In this document: positions 8,183 to 15,503 of the stretch, piece after piece
How the letters are laid out: every line of letters begins with the position of its first letter
Numbering within the stretch: the stretch's first letter is position 1
IMG/VR virus record: IMGVR_UViG_3300042691_039422
Location: 1 to 58,138 of that record
Source of the DNA: a virus
Strand: one strand, 5' to 3'
DNA length: 58,138 nucleotides
Made by a program: the position numbers and the translations under genes
Notes under the pieces: model-generated
The model's database searches: none
What the model was told of the DNA's origin: nothing
What the model saw: only the letters and a program-made list of their open reading frames with translations

Positions 8183-9778
8183 ATGCCTGCAACTATCGGG
8201 TCGCTTTTCAGCACCCGCGCCAACTCGATTCAGGAGATCCTGAACAAGCAAGTCGAAATGATCATGCCGACGGCTGACCCCGTCTTCAAGTCGATGCAGA
8301 TGGGCCGCGGCAACGCGAGCGCCATCGGCCGCGACTTCCTGATCCACCGCACCTTCCAGAGCGGCCTCGCCGGTGTCATCCGTGCGGGCGGCTCCGTGCA
8401 GGACTTCACCCTGTACGGCGACCCGCACAACTTCGCGTCGGCCACGGCCAACCAGGTGGGAGCCAAGCTGTTCAAGCAGGGCCTCACCCGCACCTTCCCC
8501 GATCCTTTGACGGGCATGAAGCAGCAGACGTTCCGCATGTCGGTGCCGATGCGAGCCATGGACACGAACCTCGCCATGATGCTGTCGGAGCTTCGCCTCG
8601 AAGCGACGGCCGCCAACATCGCCGAGATCGTGCAGCCGACGCTGGCCGCCTTCGGTCGCCACATCGCGCTGACCGTCTCCAACTACTTCTACCTGTCGCA
8701 GAACGATCTGTACCGGCTCTGCCGTCTGACGGCAGGCTCGTGGACGCTGTCGGACCCCGGCACGGGCGCGAACCGTCGTCTGACGATCGACCTGAAGCTG
8801 GACAACTACGCGATCAACCGGTTCGCTCCGGGCCAGCAAGTCCAGATCGCGAGCCAGGCCGGTCAGCTCCGCAACGGCAGCGCCATCACGATCGTGGAAA
8901 GCGTCGACGAGACGCGTGCGGTCGTGACGTTCCGTAACGTCGACGACAGCGTCTTCAACGCCGGTGGCGCCGCGTCGGTCGCGGACAACGACATCGTGAT
9001 CGTCCCTGGCACCATCGGCACCTCCGCGACGCCGTACGCGAGCAGCCCGTTCTTCACGGGCATCGCGGGCGTCCGCAGCTGGCTGAAGACGGGTCAGGGC
9101 GGCAACGACAACATCATCCTGGGCCCGGAAGCCACGAACGAGTCGCCCTTCAGCGGCCGTATCGACGTCACGGTGCACCCGGAGTTCAAGTCGCTCCTGT
9201 TCGACGCCGGCAACCAGCCGCTCACCCAGCAGTTCCTGCGTCGCATCATGGCCCGCTGGCACTCGGCCCGAGCGGTCCGCTACGGCCAGAGCATCGACCT
9301 GCTCCTGGCCAGCGAGGGCGTCTGGCTCGCGATGGAAGCCACGCAGGCGACCCGCGAGATCATCGACCGGACCGGCCGTCTCGCGACCGTGCAGAACGGT
9401 CAGGGCTCGGAAGGCGAGGGCGGCATGGTCTTCACCTACGAAGGCGAGACCTACCGCGGCAAGACGAGCGGATGCATGCAGGCCAACACGGTCTGGGGCA
9501 TCAAGTCCAAGAACAACTGGGACGTCTACACGCCCGCTTCGTTCAAGGGCAAGAGCTTCGACAAGGCGCCCCCGATGGTCCCCTTCCAGTTCGTGGGAAG
9601 CACCCTCAACGGCACCGACAGCCACCAGATCCCGATCCAGAAGGTGGACGCGAACGGCAACACGGCCCTCACCGAAGGTGTCCAGATGCCCGGCACGTTC
9701 ACCATGCAGGTTGTGCCTCGTCAGATCCCCGGCATCGTGATTCAGAACGTCGCCGAAGATCGTCAGTACAGCCTCTAA
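8183..9778 (+). CDS. Major capsid protein
   Basis: 531 residues, with a strong GGAG ribosome site and balanced composition typical of an abundant structural protein. A terminator follows immediately. It lies downstream of the scaffold candidate. The N-terminus (STRANSIQEILNKQVEMIMP) is an extended/helical arm as in HK97-fold capsid proteins, and the C-terminal part is beta-rich. No delta-domain protease site is obvious. A small inverted repeat (CCGACG...CGTCGG) lies at about 8153-8168 just before the gene. Confidence 0.8.
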   Translation: MPATIGSLFSTRANSIQEILNKQVEMIMPTADPVFKSMQMGRGNASAIGRDFLIHRTFQSGLAGVIRAGGSVQDFTLYGDPHNFASATANQVGAKLFKQGLTRTFPDPLTGMKQQTFRMSVPMRAMDTNLAMMLSELRLEATAANIAEIVQPTLAAFGRHIALTVSNYFYLSQNDLYRLCRLTAGSWTLSDPGTGANRRLTIDLKLDNYAINRFAPGQQVQIASQAGQLRNGSAITIVESVDETRAVVTFRNVDDSVFNAGGAASVADNDIVIVPGTIGTSATPYASSPFFTGIAGVRSWLKTGQGGNDNIILGPEATNESPFSGRIDVTVHPEFKSLLFDAGNQPLTQQFLRRIMARWHSARAVRYGQSIDLLLASEGVWLAMEATQATREIIDRTGRLATVQNGQGSEGEGGMVFTYEGETYRGKTSGCMQANTVWGIKSKNNWDVYTPASFKGKSFDKAPPMVPFQFVGSTLNGTDSHQIPIQKVDANGNTALTEGVQMPGTFTMQVVPRQIPGIVIQNVAEDRQYSL

Positions 9779-9801
9779 TCTGACTTCAGCCCCCTATCCT
9801 G

Positions 9802-9840
9802 AAGGACCCTTGCCAGCGTGGCTTGGGTCCTTCTTCTTTT
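9802..9840 (+). terminator. Rho-independent terminator after capsid gene
   Basis: An eight-base stem AAGGACCC/GGGTCCTT (9802-9809 with 9825-9832) is followed by CTTCTTTT. It lies 24 bases after the capsid stop and would lower expression of downstream head-tail genes relative to capsid. Confidence 0.85.
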
Positions 9841-9855
9841 CAGGGACCGCCATCC

Positions 9856-10413
9856 ATGAACCTCATCGTCTCGACCCCGTACGACCGAGCCTTCCACGCC
9901 TGCGGCCAGCTCAGCTCCGACCGGCACACGCTCCTCGCCCACAACGCGTGGTCCGACTGGCTCGTCCGCCAGACCGCCAACCCCCGTCTCTTCCTGCTCC
10001 GCCACCACTGGGCCAACTCGACCGTCCTCTGTGCCTGGGTCTACAGCCCGGCCGAGGCGACCGTGCCTCTCTTCCAGGAGCTTGAAGCGTTCAAGGCGGA
10101 CCCCCGCGAGTGGTGGCCCTCGGACCTTCTGCCCCCGGACCGGCTGCTGGCCCGGTTGGCACCCCTCCCATCCGACGGCACGCTGCCGTTCAAGAAGGCC
10201 CTGGAGGACGAGAAGGCCGCCAAGCGGGCGCTCGCGGAGCAGGCCTCGATCGAGAAGAGCGACATGGTCCGCAGCCTCCGGCGCCGCGGCTCCACGGAGA
10301 TCGCGGCCGGCATCGAGAGCGGAGCCGTCAAGTGGCAGCCGACTACGATCACCGGCAAGGACGCGGCCCGCGAGCAGACGAAGCAGCTCCTTGAAATGAC
10401 GAAAGGGCTCTGA
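9856..10413 (+). CDS. Hypothetical structural-module protein
   Basis: 185 residues from ATG 9856, just after the capsid terminator. The N-terminal half has many aromatic residues (a WSDWLVRQ segment, a LRHHWANSTVLCAWVY segment). The C-terminal third is a charged helix (KKALEDEKAAKRALAEQ) that may form a coiled coil. A motif copy in complement (10160-10169) encodes APLPSD at about residue 102-107, between the two halves. The stop overlaps the following ATG (TGATG). A head-completion or adaptor role is plausible from position only. Confidence 0.6.
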   Translation: MNLIVSTPYDRAFHACGQLSSDRHTLLAHNAWSDWLVRQTANPRLFLLRHHWANSTVLCAWVYSPAEATVPLFQELEAFKADPREWWPSDLLPPDRLLARLAPLPSDGTLPFKKALEDEKAAKRALAEQASIEKSDMVRSLRRRGSTEIAAGIESGAVKWQPTTITGKDAAREQTKQLLEMTKGL

Positions 10414-11336
10414 TGGACTCCAACTTCTCCTACCTCCAGGCCGACGTCGAACACATCCGCACGATGCTCGACGCGTCTCGGATCGACGGGGGCAAGTACA
10501 CCGACTCGTACATCTGCTCCTACTCGCTCACGCACTCGATGCGGAACGTCCTCTCCCGCCTCTCAAACAACAGCGGGTGCCGCATCCTCCAGAAGTTCCG
10601 CATCACGCCCGTGGCGGGTCAGACCCGGTACAAGCTGCCGCCGTGCATCGAGGGCGTCATCCGCCTTCAGTTCACGGACACGCTCGGCAACGTCGTGGGC
10701 GAGATCCAACCCTTCTCCCCGTGGAGCGCGAACGGCCAGGGCTGGCGACTCGAAGGCACGCCGGGCTTCCTGAGCATCGTCTTCGACGCGACGCCCGACC
10801 CCTCCCAGTTCCTCGACATCGTCTACATCTCCAACGGCGACTGGTATCCCCACTACGGCGAGGGCGACCTCGAAGCCCCCAAGACGGGCAACCTCCAGGT
10901 CATGTCGCTGGCGACCGCGCCCATCCTGGGGACCGTCGACCGCCGGGAGTCCGCCTACCTGGGCTCGCACGTGCGGATCATCCCGAGCAGCAACGCACCC
11001 GTGCAGGAGCGTCAGATCCTCCGGCACTGGCACGACGGCACCGACTGGAAGATCGAGTTCGAGGCCACCAACCCCGAGCTCATTGACAAGCACAACTACG
11101 AGATCGTCGTGCCCGGCTTCGGCGCCTTGCACCACGCCGTCGCGATGCTCACCGCCTTCGAGTTGTCGGTCGCCCTCTCGGCCACCCAGTCGAAGCAGGG
11201 CGGCATCCTCACCCTGTACAAGACCGCGATGAAGACGGCCCTCGACAACGTCACCTCGATCAATCGAGCGCTCGGCTTCTACATGGAACGCAACGTGCCG
11301 GGCTCCGCCGTGAACATGACCTTCGGGAAGAACTGA
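10413..11336 (+). CDS. Head-tail adaptor / tail tubular protein A-like
   Basis: 307 residues, located directly after the head genes, as is the podovirus gatekeeper (T7 gp11-like tail tubular protein A). The protein starts with a helical segment and has a beta-rich centre (FRITPVAGQTRYKLPPCIEG). It ends with a helix-rich region of the type seen in adaptor rings (AVAMLTAFELSVALSATQSK). The family assignment is by position and general layout, not by a diagnostic motif. The start overlaps the upstream stop and the stop overlaps the next ATG. Confidence 0.55.
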   Translation: MDSNFSYLQADVEHIRTMLDASRIDGGKYTDSYICSYSLTHSMRNVLSRLSNNSGCRILQKFRITPVAGQTRYKLPPCIEGVIRLQFTDTLGNVVGEIQPFSPWSANGQGWRLEGTPGFLSIVFDATPDPSQFLDIVYISNGDWYPHYGEGDLEAPKTGNLQVMSLATAPILGTVDRRESAYLGSHVRIIPSSNAPVQERQILRHWHDGTDWKIEFEATNPELIDKHNYEIVVPGFGALHHAVAMLTAFELSVALSATQSKQGGILTLYKTAMKTALDNVTSINRALGFYMERNVPGSAVNMTFGKN

Positions 11337-12631
11337 TGCCCTCCACGAACCCCATCCAGTCGGATCTTGGCGGCGACGCGATGAACCAGTGGGCCTCCAC
11401 GTTCAGGCCCCGGTTCTCCACGTCCGTCATGACCCGGCTCGCGACGGGGTTCGGCCAGCAGAAGATCCGGGACCCCCTCCCATTCCCGCTGCCACGCGCC
11501 CGCACCTCCCAGCAGCCCACCCTCCGCCGTCCGTTCGACCAGGGCGTCCTCACCCCCGTCCTGCTGCCTGCCTCTTCGGCCATCATCGTCGCGGAGACGC
11601 CCAACGAAACGCCCGGCCTCGACACGACGCCCGGCGACCAGTCCACGCCGGGTGATGAATCCACTCCGGGCGATGAGTCCACACCCGGCGACGAGTCGAC
11701 CGACGGTGAAGACACCACGCCAGGCGACGGCACCACCGAAGGTCCCGGCGAAGAGAGTACACCTGGTGAGGGCACGACCCCCGGTGACGAATCCACGGGC
11801 GGTCCCGGCGAAGAATCCACTCCGGGCGATGGTCCCGACACCGATGGTGTCGCGACGTCCGGCGGCGGCGATACACCTGGCGGCTTCACGACCGGTCCGG
11901 ACGGGACCGCTGTCATCGGCGGCGGTGGTGGTGGTCAGCCTCCGTGGGGCGGCACTGACGGTCCGGGCCAAACCGGCTCCTCCTCGTCGAGCAGCTCCTC
12001 GTCCAGCTCCGAAGACCAATGTGCCGGGTGCGGTGCGGGCTTCACCGTCAACCTCAGCGCCGGCCCCTCCTACGTCCGCAACTCCGCCAACCCGACTGAG
12101 TTCGTCGACTGCACCGCCTTCAACCCCATCGAAAGTCCGAGCGCGTGCGGCAGCTTCGTCACTGCGGCGTTGGACGACGCCTGGTTCCAGTACGACCAGT
12201 TCGTGTCTGCCGGGATCGCGGGCAATCCCCCTCCCTTCCCCCGCTCCTCCGAGCTGGGCGCCTACTGCGGTTGCGTCGTCAAGCAGCAGGTCCCGGGCAT
12301 GCACCGCGTCCCCGGTAGCAACTGTCTGTGGGCCGAGACCATCGTCACGGAGGTTTGCTTCGAGAACGCCCGAGTGACGCCTCTGCACCTGGATTGGTAC
12401 GTCGCGTACGGCTTCGCCTATGGGAGCGCGGTCCTCGAAGCCGCGTTCATCAACCCGGACGACCCGACGAAGTTTGAGACCTTCAACCCCAGCACGTTCC
12501 TGCTCATTCAGCCGGGCGAGGGCACGTGCTGCGACCCTACAAACAACAGCACGACGCCGGTGGATTGCGCCGACTACCGTTTCTTCAACACGTTCACCGT
12601 CAACGGCCCCGTCTGCATCAGATACCGATGA
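11336..12631 (+). CDS. Low-complexity TPGDES-repeat protein with Cys-rich C-terminal domain
   Basis: 431 residues. Residues about 90-175 are a hydrophilic low-complexity region built from TPGDES-like units. Next come a Gly-rich stretch, a tract of about a dozen serines, and then a C-terminal domain (about 225-431) with many cysteines (CAGCG, YCGC, TCC). Acidic Thr/Pro/Gly/Ser repeats make extended flexible linkers, as in virion decoration or fibre proteins. The cysteine-rich domain may bind metal or form disulphides on the virion surface. No family recognised. It sits between the adaptor and glycosyltransferase genes, so its Thr/Ser-rich repeats could be glycosylated (inference). Confidence 0.6.
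   Translation: MPSTNPIQSDLGGDAMNQWASTFRPRFSTSVMTRLATGFGQQKIRDPLPFPLPRARTSQQPTLRRPFDQGVLTPVLLPASSAIIVAETPNETPGLDTTPGDQSTPGDESTPGDESTPGDESTDGEDTTPGDGTTEGPGEESTPGEGTTPGDESTGGPGEESTPGDGPDTDGVATSGGGDTPGGFTTGPDGTAVIGGGGGGQPPWGGTDGPGQTGSSSSSSSSSSSEDQCAGCGAGFTVNLSAGPSYVRNSANPTEFVDCTAFNPIESPSACGSFVTAALDDAWFQYDQFVSAGIAGNPPPFPRSSELGAYCGCVVKQQVPGMHRVPGSNCLWAETIVTEVCFENARVTPLHLDWYVAYGFAYGSAVLEAAFINPDDPTKFETFNPSTFLLIQPGEGTCCDPTNNSTTPVDCADYRFFNTFTVNGPVCIRYR
11614..11840 (+). repeat. Tandem imperfect repeats encoding TPGDES units
   Basis: Imperfect units of about 18 bases (ACGCCGGGTGATGAATCC-like) are repeated consecutively near 11640-11700 and in degenerate form to about 11840. Copy-number variation by slippage is likely. 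They encode the acidic flexible linker of the surrounding gene. Confidence 0.75.
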
Positions 12632-12999
12632 CCCCCGAAGAAGCCATCCGCACAGCGAACGAGGTCCGCGAGCGATACTTCGCCCGCCTCGAAGGACCGC
12701 TGGACTTCACCCGCTCCATGCTAAGCCGGGGTCCCTTCGATCAGCGGGCCGGGCCCGAGGTGGTTCGGGAGCGGCACATCGCCTGCCACGGGCGAGAACC
12801 ATACAGCCTGGTGCAGCTACAGGCGCCGTGCGAGCGACGGGTCGAGAAGGACGGCTTCCACTACTGCGGGAGCTGCGGCTGTCCGAAAGCGAAGGGCACG
12901 CGGCTTGACGTCGGACCGGACTTCTACAGCAAGCTGGAGTACCCTTGGCTCGCATGTCCACTGAAGCGGAAGGGCTTCTCCAACCATGAACCGCCATGA
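12628..12999 (+). CDS. Small protein with candidate zinc-binding cysteines
   Basis: 123 residues from ATG 12628, overlapping the previous stop (ATGA). The start is MTPEEAIRTAN. The C-terminal half holds CERRV, FHYCGSCGCPKAKG and ACPLKRKG, giving at least five cysteines with spacing compatible with a zinc ribbon. It ends by overlapping the first glycosyltransferase gene by four bases. Function not recognised. The position suggests it belongs to the same unit as the glycosyltransferases or the preceding surface protein. Confidence 0.55.
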   Translation: MTPEEAIRTANEVRERYFARLEGPLDFTRSMLSRGPFDQRAGPEVVRERHIACHGREPYSLVQLQAPCERRVEKDGFHYCGSCGCPKAKGTRLDVGPDFYSKLEYPWLACPLKRKGFSNHEPP

Positions 13000-13889
13000 T
13001 CACACTCGATCCTCGAACTCGCAAGGCTCAACGCACCAGTCCGGCGCCGAAGGAACCGTTGGCGTTCGAGCCCGACTCGGGCATGAGAGGCCCCTCACCC
13101 TTCTTCTCAGCGGGCGGCGAACCCCTCCGCGTCGACGGCATGTACCGCAAGGCCGTCCTCTTCCTGATCTGTTCCGGGCCCTCCCTCTCGACCCTTGACC
13201 TCGCTCCGCTCCGGGACCGCGGCCGTCTCAGCATGGCCGTCAACAACGCCTGGCTCCGCTATCGGCCGGACTTCTGGGTCGGCGTCGACAATCCGGCCCA
13301 ATTCGCCGATACTGGCTGGCGGGACCCAGGCGTCCTGAAGTTCGTGCCGGCCGCCCACCTGGGCCGCCGACTCCGGACCTGGTCCGACGGCGAGATCAAG
13401 GCGAGCCTGCTGACGCCCCGCGACTGTCCGGGTGTGGTCGCGTTCCGCCGTCACGACGGGTACGACCCCGCCACCTTCCTGGACCTGCCTGTCTGCGGGT
13501 GGGGCACCCTGAAGGGCACGAAATGCGCCCTCGGCATCAAGGGAGCCCGCTCCGTCATGACGGCCGCTCTCTGGATCGCCGTCAAGCTGGGCTTCACCAC
13601 GATCAACCTGCTCGGCTGCGACTTCCACATGCCGCCCGAGGGCGACTGCTACGCCTTCGGTCAGGACAAGCACGAGCGAGGCCGTGCCTCCAACAACCGG
13701 TTGTACCGGGTGCTGAACCAGCGGCTCACGTCGCTCACGCCCTATCTGAAGTCCCGTCGCATCCAGGTCTGGAACGCGAACCCGTCTTCGGGCCTGACGT
13801 GCTTCCCGCACAAGCCGTACGCCCAGATGCTCGAAGAGTCACACCCCTACTGCCGGACCGCCGTTCCGGAGGGAGGCTGGTACAAATGA
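12996..13889 (+). CDS. Putative glycosyltransferase (DUF115/sialyltransferase-like)
   Basis: 297 residues. Around residue 58 the segment FLICSGPSLS, followed by MAVNNAW (about 81-87) and WVGVDNP (about 94-100), resembles the nucleotide-sugar binding region of DUF115 (Maf-type) and sialyltransferase-like proteins. Later segments KGARSVMTAALW and INLLGCDFHMP fit the second half of such a fold. It would transfer a sugar to a protein or polysaccharide. First of three consecutive glycosyltransferase genes, it is coupled to its neighbours by ATGA overlaps on both sides. Donor and acceptor are unknown. Confidence 0.6.
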   Translation: MITLDPRTRKAQRTSPAPKEPLAFEPDSGMRGPSPFFSAGGEPLRVDGMYRKAVLFLICSGPSLSTLDLAPLRDRGRLSMAVNNAWLRYRPDFWVGVDNPAQFADTGWRDPGVLKFVPAAHLGRRLRTWSDGEIKASLLTPRDCPGVVAFRRHDGYDPATFLDLPVCGWGTLKGTKCALGIKGARSVMTAALWIAVKLGFTTINLLGCDFHMPPEGDCYAFGQDKHERGRASNNRLYRVLNQRLTSLTPYLKSRRIQVWNANPSSGLTCFPHKPYAQMLEESHPYCRTAVPEGGWYK

Positions 13890-14692
13890 GTCCCACAATG
13901 AGGGCGCGGTTTCCGCTCGCCTTCTGCATCAATCTGGCACGCCGGTCCGACCGGTGGGCGCTCGCTTCGGCCGAGTTCAAGAAGGCAGGCATCGACGTCC
14001 GCCGCTTTGACGCGATCGACGGCGAGACGTACCCCTCCCATCTCCTCCCCGCCACGCCGCCGCTGAAGTGGCCGCTCACGGCCGGGCCGTACTGCTGTCT
14101 GCTGTCGCACCTGTCGGTCATCTCGCTCGCGAAGAACGCGGACCTGCCGGGCGTGCTCATCTTCGAGGACGACCTCTGGCTGGCCGACGACTTCAAGGTC
14201 CGGTGCGACGCCTTCCTCCGGGAGGTCCCGGACGACTGGGACATGATCTACCTGAACGGCCGGGTCATGCTCGACCGGGCCCGGGTCTCCACCCAGGTGG
14301 TCCGGCCGTCGTACGTCTACAACTGCTTTGCCTACGCGGTCTCCGCGAAGGCCTACGACCGGTGCATCGCCGCCCTCCGGACGAAGGCCCACTGGAACGA
14401 CCAGCTCCTCGCCGGGCTGCACCCGCAGATGTCCGTGTACATGCCTGCCGTCCCGTTCGCGTGGCAGCGGAACGACCTGATCTCAGACAACAAGGACAAG
14501 AACCGTGAACGCAATCGCATTACACTCGACACGTCCGTGGCCGGAGAACGCGCGTCGCTCAGTCGAAAGAGCAGCCTCCCGCTGGGGGGTCGAGATTCGG
14601 GTATTCGACTTCCCGTTCGAGCCCCATCCAAGCTGGGCCCGCCTGGCACTCCCCTCCCATCTCCGCCAGTACAGCCGCGTTCTGGTCCTTGA
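13886..14692 (+). CDS. Glycosyltransferase family 25-like protein
   Basis: 268 residues from ATG 13886 (ATGA overlap). The N-terminus, AFCINLARRSDRW with RRFDAIDGE shortly after, is a good match to the family 25 (LPS biosynthesis) signature. The metal-binding acidic motif is in VLIFEDDLW (about 92-100). The protein would use a nucleotide sugar to modify an acceptor. The last 62 residues overlap the next gene in another frame and look like read-through of unconstrained sequence, so the functional enzyme may end near residue 205. A variant motif copy lies near 14031. Confidence 0.75.
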   Translation: MSPTMRARFPLAFCINLARRSDRWALASAEFKKAGIDVRRFDAIDGETYPSHLLPATPPLKWPLTAGPYCCLLSHLSVISLAKNADLPGVLIFEDDLWLADDFKVRCDAFLREVPDDWDMIYLNGRVMLDRARVSTQVVRPSYVYNCFAYAVSAKAYDRCIAALRTKAHWNDQLLAGLHPQMSVYMPAVPFAWQRNDLISDNKDKNRERNRITLDTSVAGERASLSRKSSLPLGGRDSGIRLPVRAPSKLGPPGTPLPSPPVQPRSGP

Positions 14693-15503
14693 CCCGGACA
14701 TCGTGCTGTCGGCCGACTGCCCGGACCCGTTCCGGTGCACGAAGCCCGGCCACATCTACATGGCGCCGGAGTGGCAGTACGTCGGATCTGCCGGCCGCTA
14801 CCCGTGGGGCCGCTGTCTCGCCGCGTGGGAACCCCACTTCGGTCCGACCGACCCCCGCGAACACCTCCAGGGCGGTCTTTGCCTCTACGAACCGGAGACG
14901 CACGGCCCCCTGATCGAACTCATGCACCGGTGGTGGGTCGACAAGGGCCGTCCCTCCTTCAGTCCCCTCTACGAGCAGCCGCTCTGGTCCGAAGTCCTGG
15001 AACGGCAGTGCGGCGGGACCATCGTCCGTATCTCCCGGCTCCTCAACCGACACACACCCCACCCCCGGGCCATCGAGACGTGGGGGGCCCACTTCAGCGG
15101 CATGAAGAAAGTGCACATCCCGGCGGTGGATGGGAGGGGTGAAGCGTCGATTCCCGCCCGCCTCGTCCGGACGGCCTCCACAATCCCCGGCACCGTACCG
15201 CTTTCGGCCCTCCGGGAGTGGGCGGGCACGTTCGGCTGGCATGAGAATGTGGTGTTTGTGGGTGCGGAGATGCTGCCGCTGGTGTGGCTGGCCTCGCAGA
15301 TCGTCGAGGGCCGGGTCCTCTGGTTCCACCCGGACTTCCGCGGTGCCGGTCGCCTGCTCTTTGACGTGCTGGCGGCGGAGATGGGAGGGGGAAAGGTCAC
15401 CATCGTCAGTTCGCCCCCGGAGCGATACGCTTACCACGTGAAGCACGTGCTGCATGGACGCCCCTGTCTGGCGGTCGGTGTTGAGCCCGGGAGCCTGGAA
15501 TGA
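14505..15503 (+). CDS. Family 8-like glycosyltransferase
   Basis: 332 residues from GTG 14505, with AAGGA upstream. The DxD metal site lies in VLVLDPDIVLS (about 59-69), the usual place for family 8/GT-A enzymes. A later HLQGGLCLYEP (about 124-134) suits the acceptor side. The C-terminal quarter (about 245-332) may be a separate small domain. It overlaps the preceding glycosyltransferase by 188 bases in another frame. Motif copy 15132 reads VDGRGE. Together the three enzymes suggest virion glycosylation or host-surface modification. Confidence 0.65.
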   Translation: MNAIALHSTRPWPENARRSVERAASRWGVEIRVFDFPFEPHPSWARLALPSHLRQYSRVLVLDPDIVLSADCPDPFRCTKPGHIYMAPEWQYVGSAGRYPWGRCLAAWEPHFGPTDPREHLQGGLCLYEPETHGPLIELMHRWWVDKGRPSFSPLYEQPLWSEVLERQCGGTIVRISRLLNRHTPHPRAIETWGAHFSGMKKVHIPAVDGRGEASIPARLVRTASTIPGTVPLSALREWAGTFGWHENVVFVGAEMLPLVWLASQIVEGRVLWFHPDFRGAGRLLFDVLAAEMGGGKVTIVSSPPERYAYHVKHVLHGRPCLAVGVEPGSLE

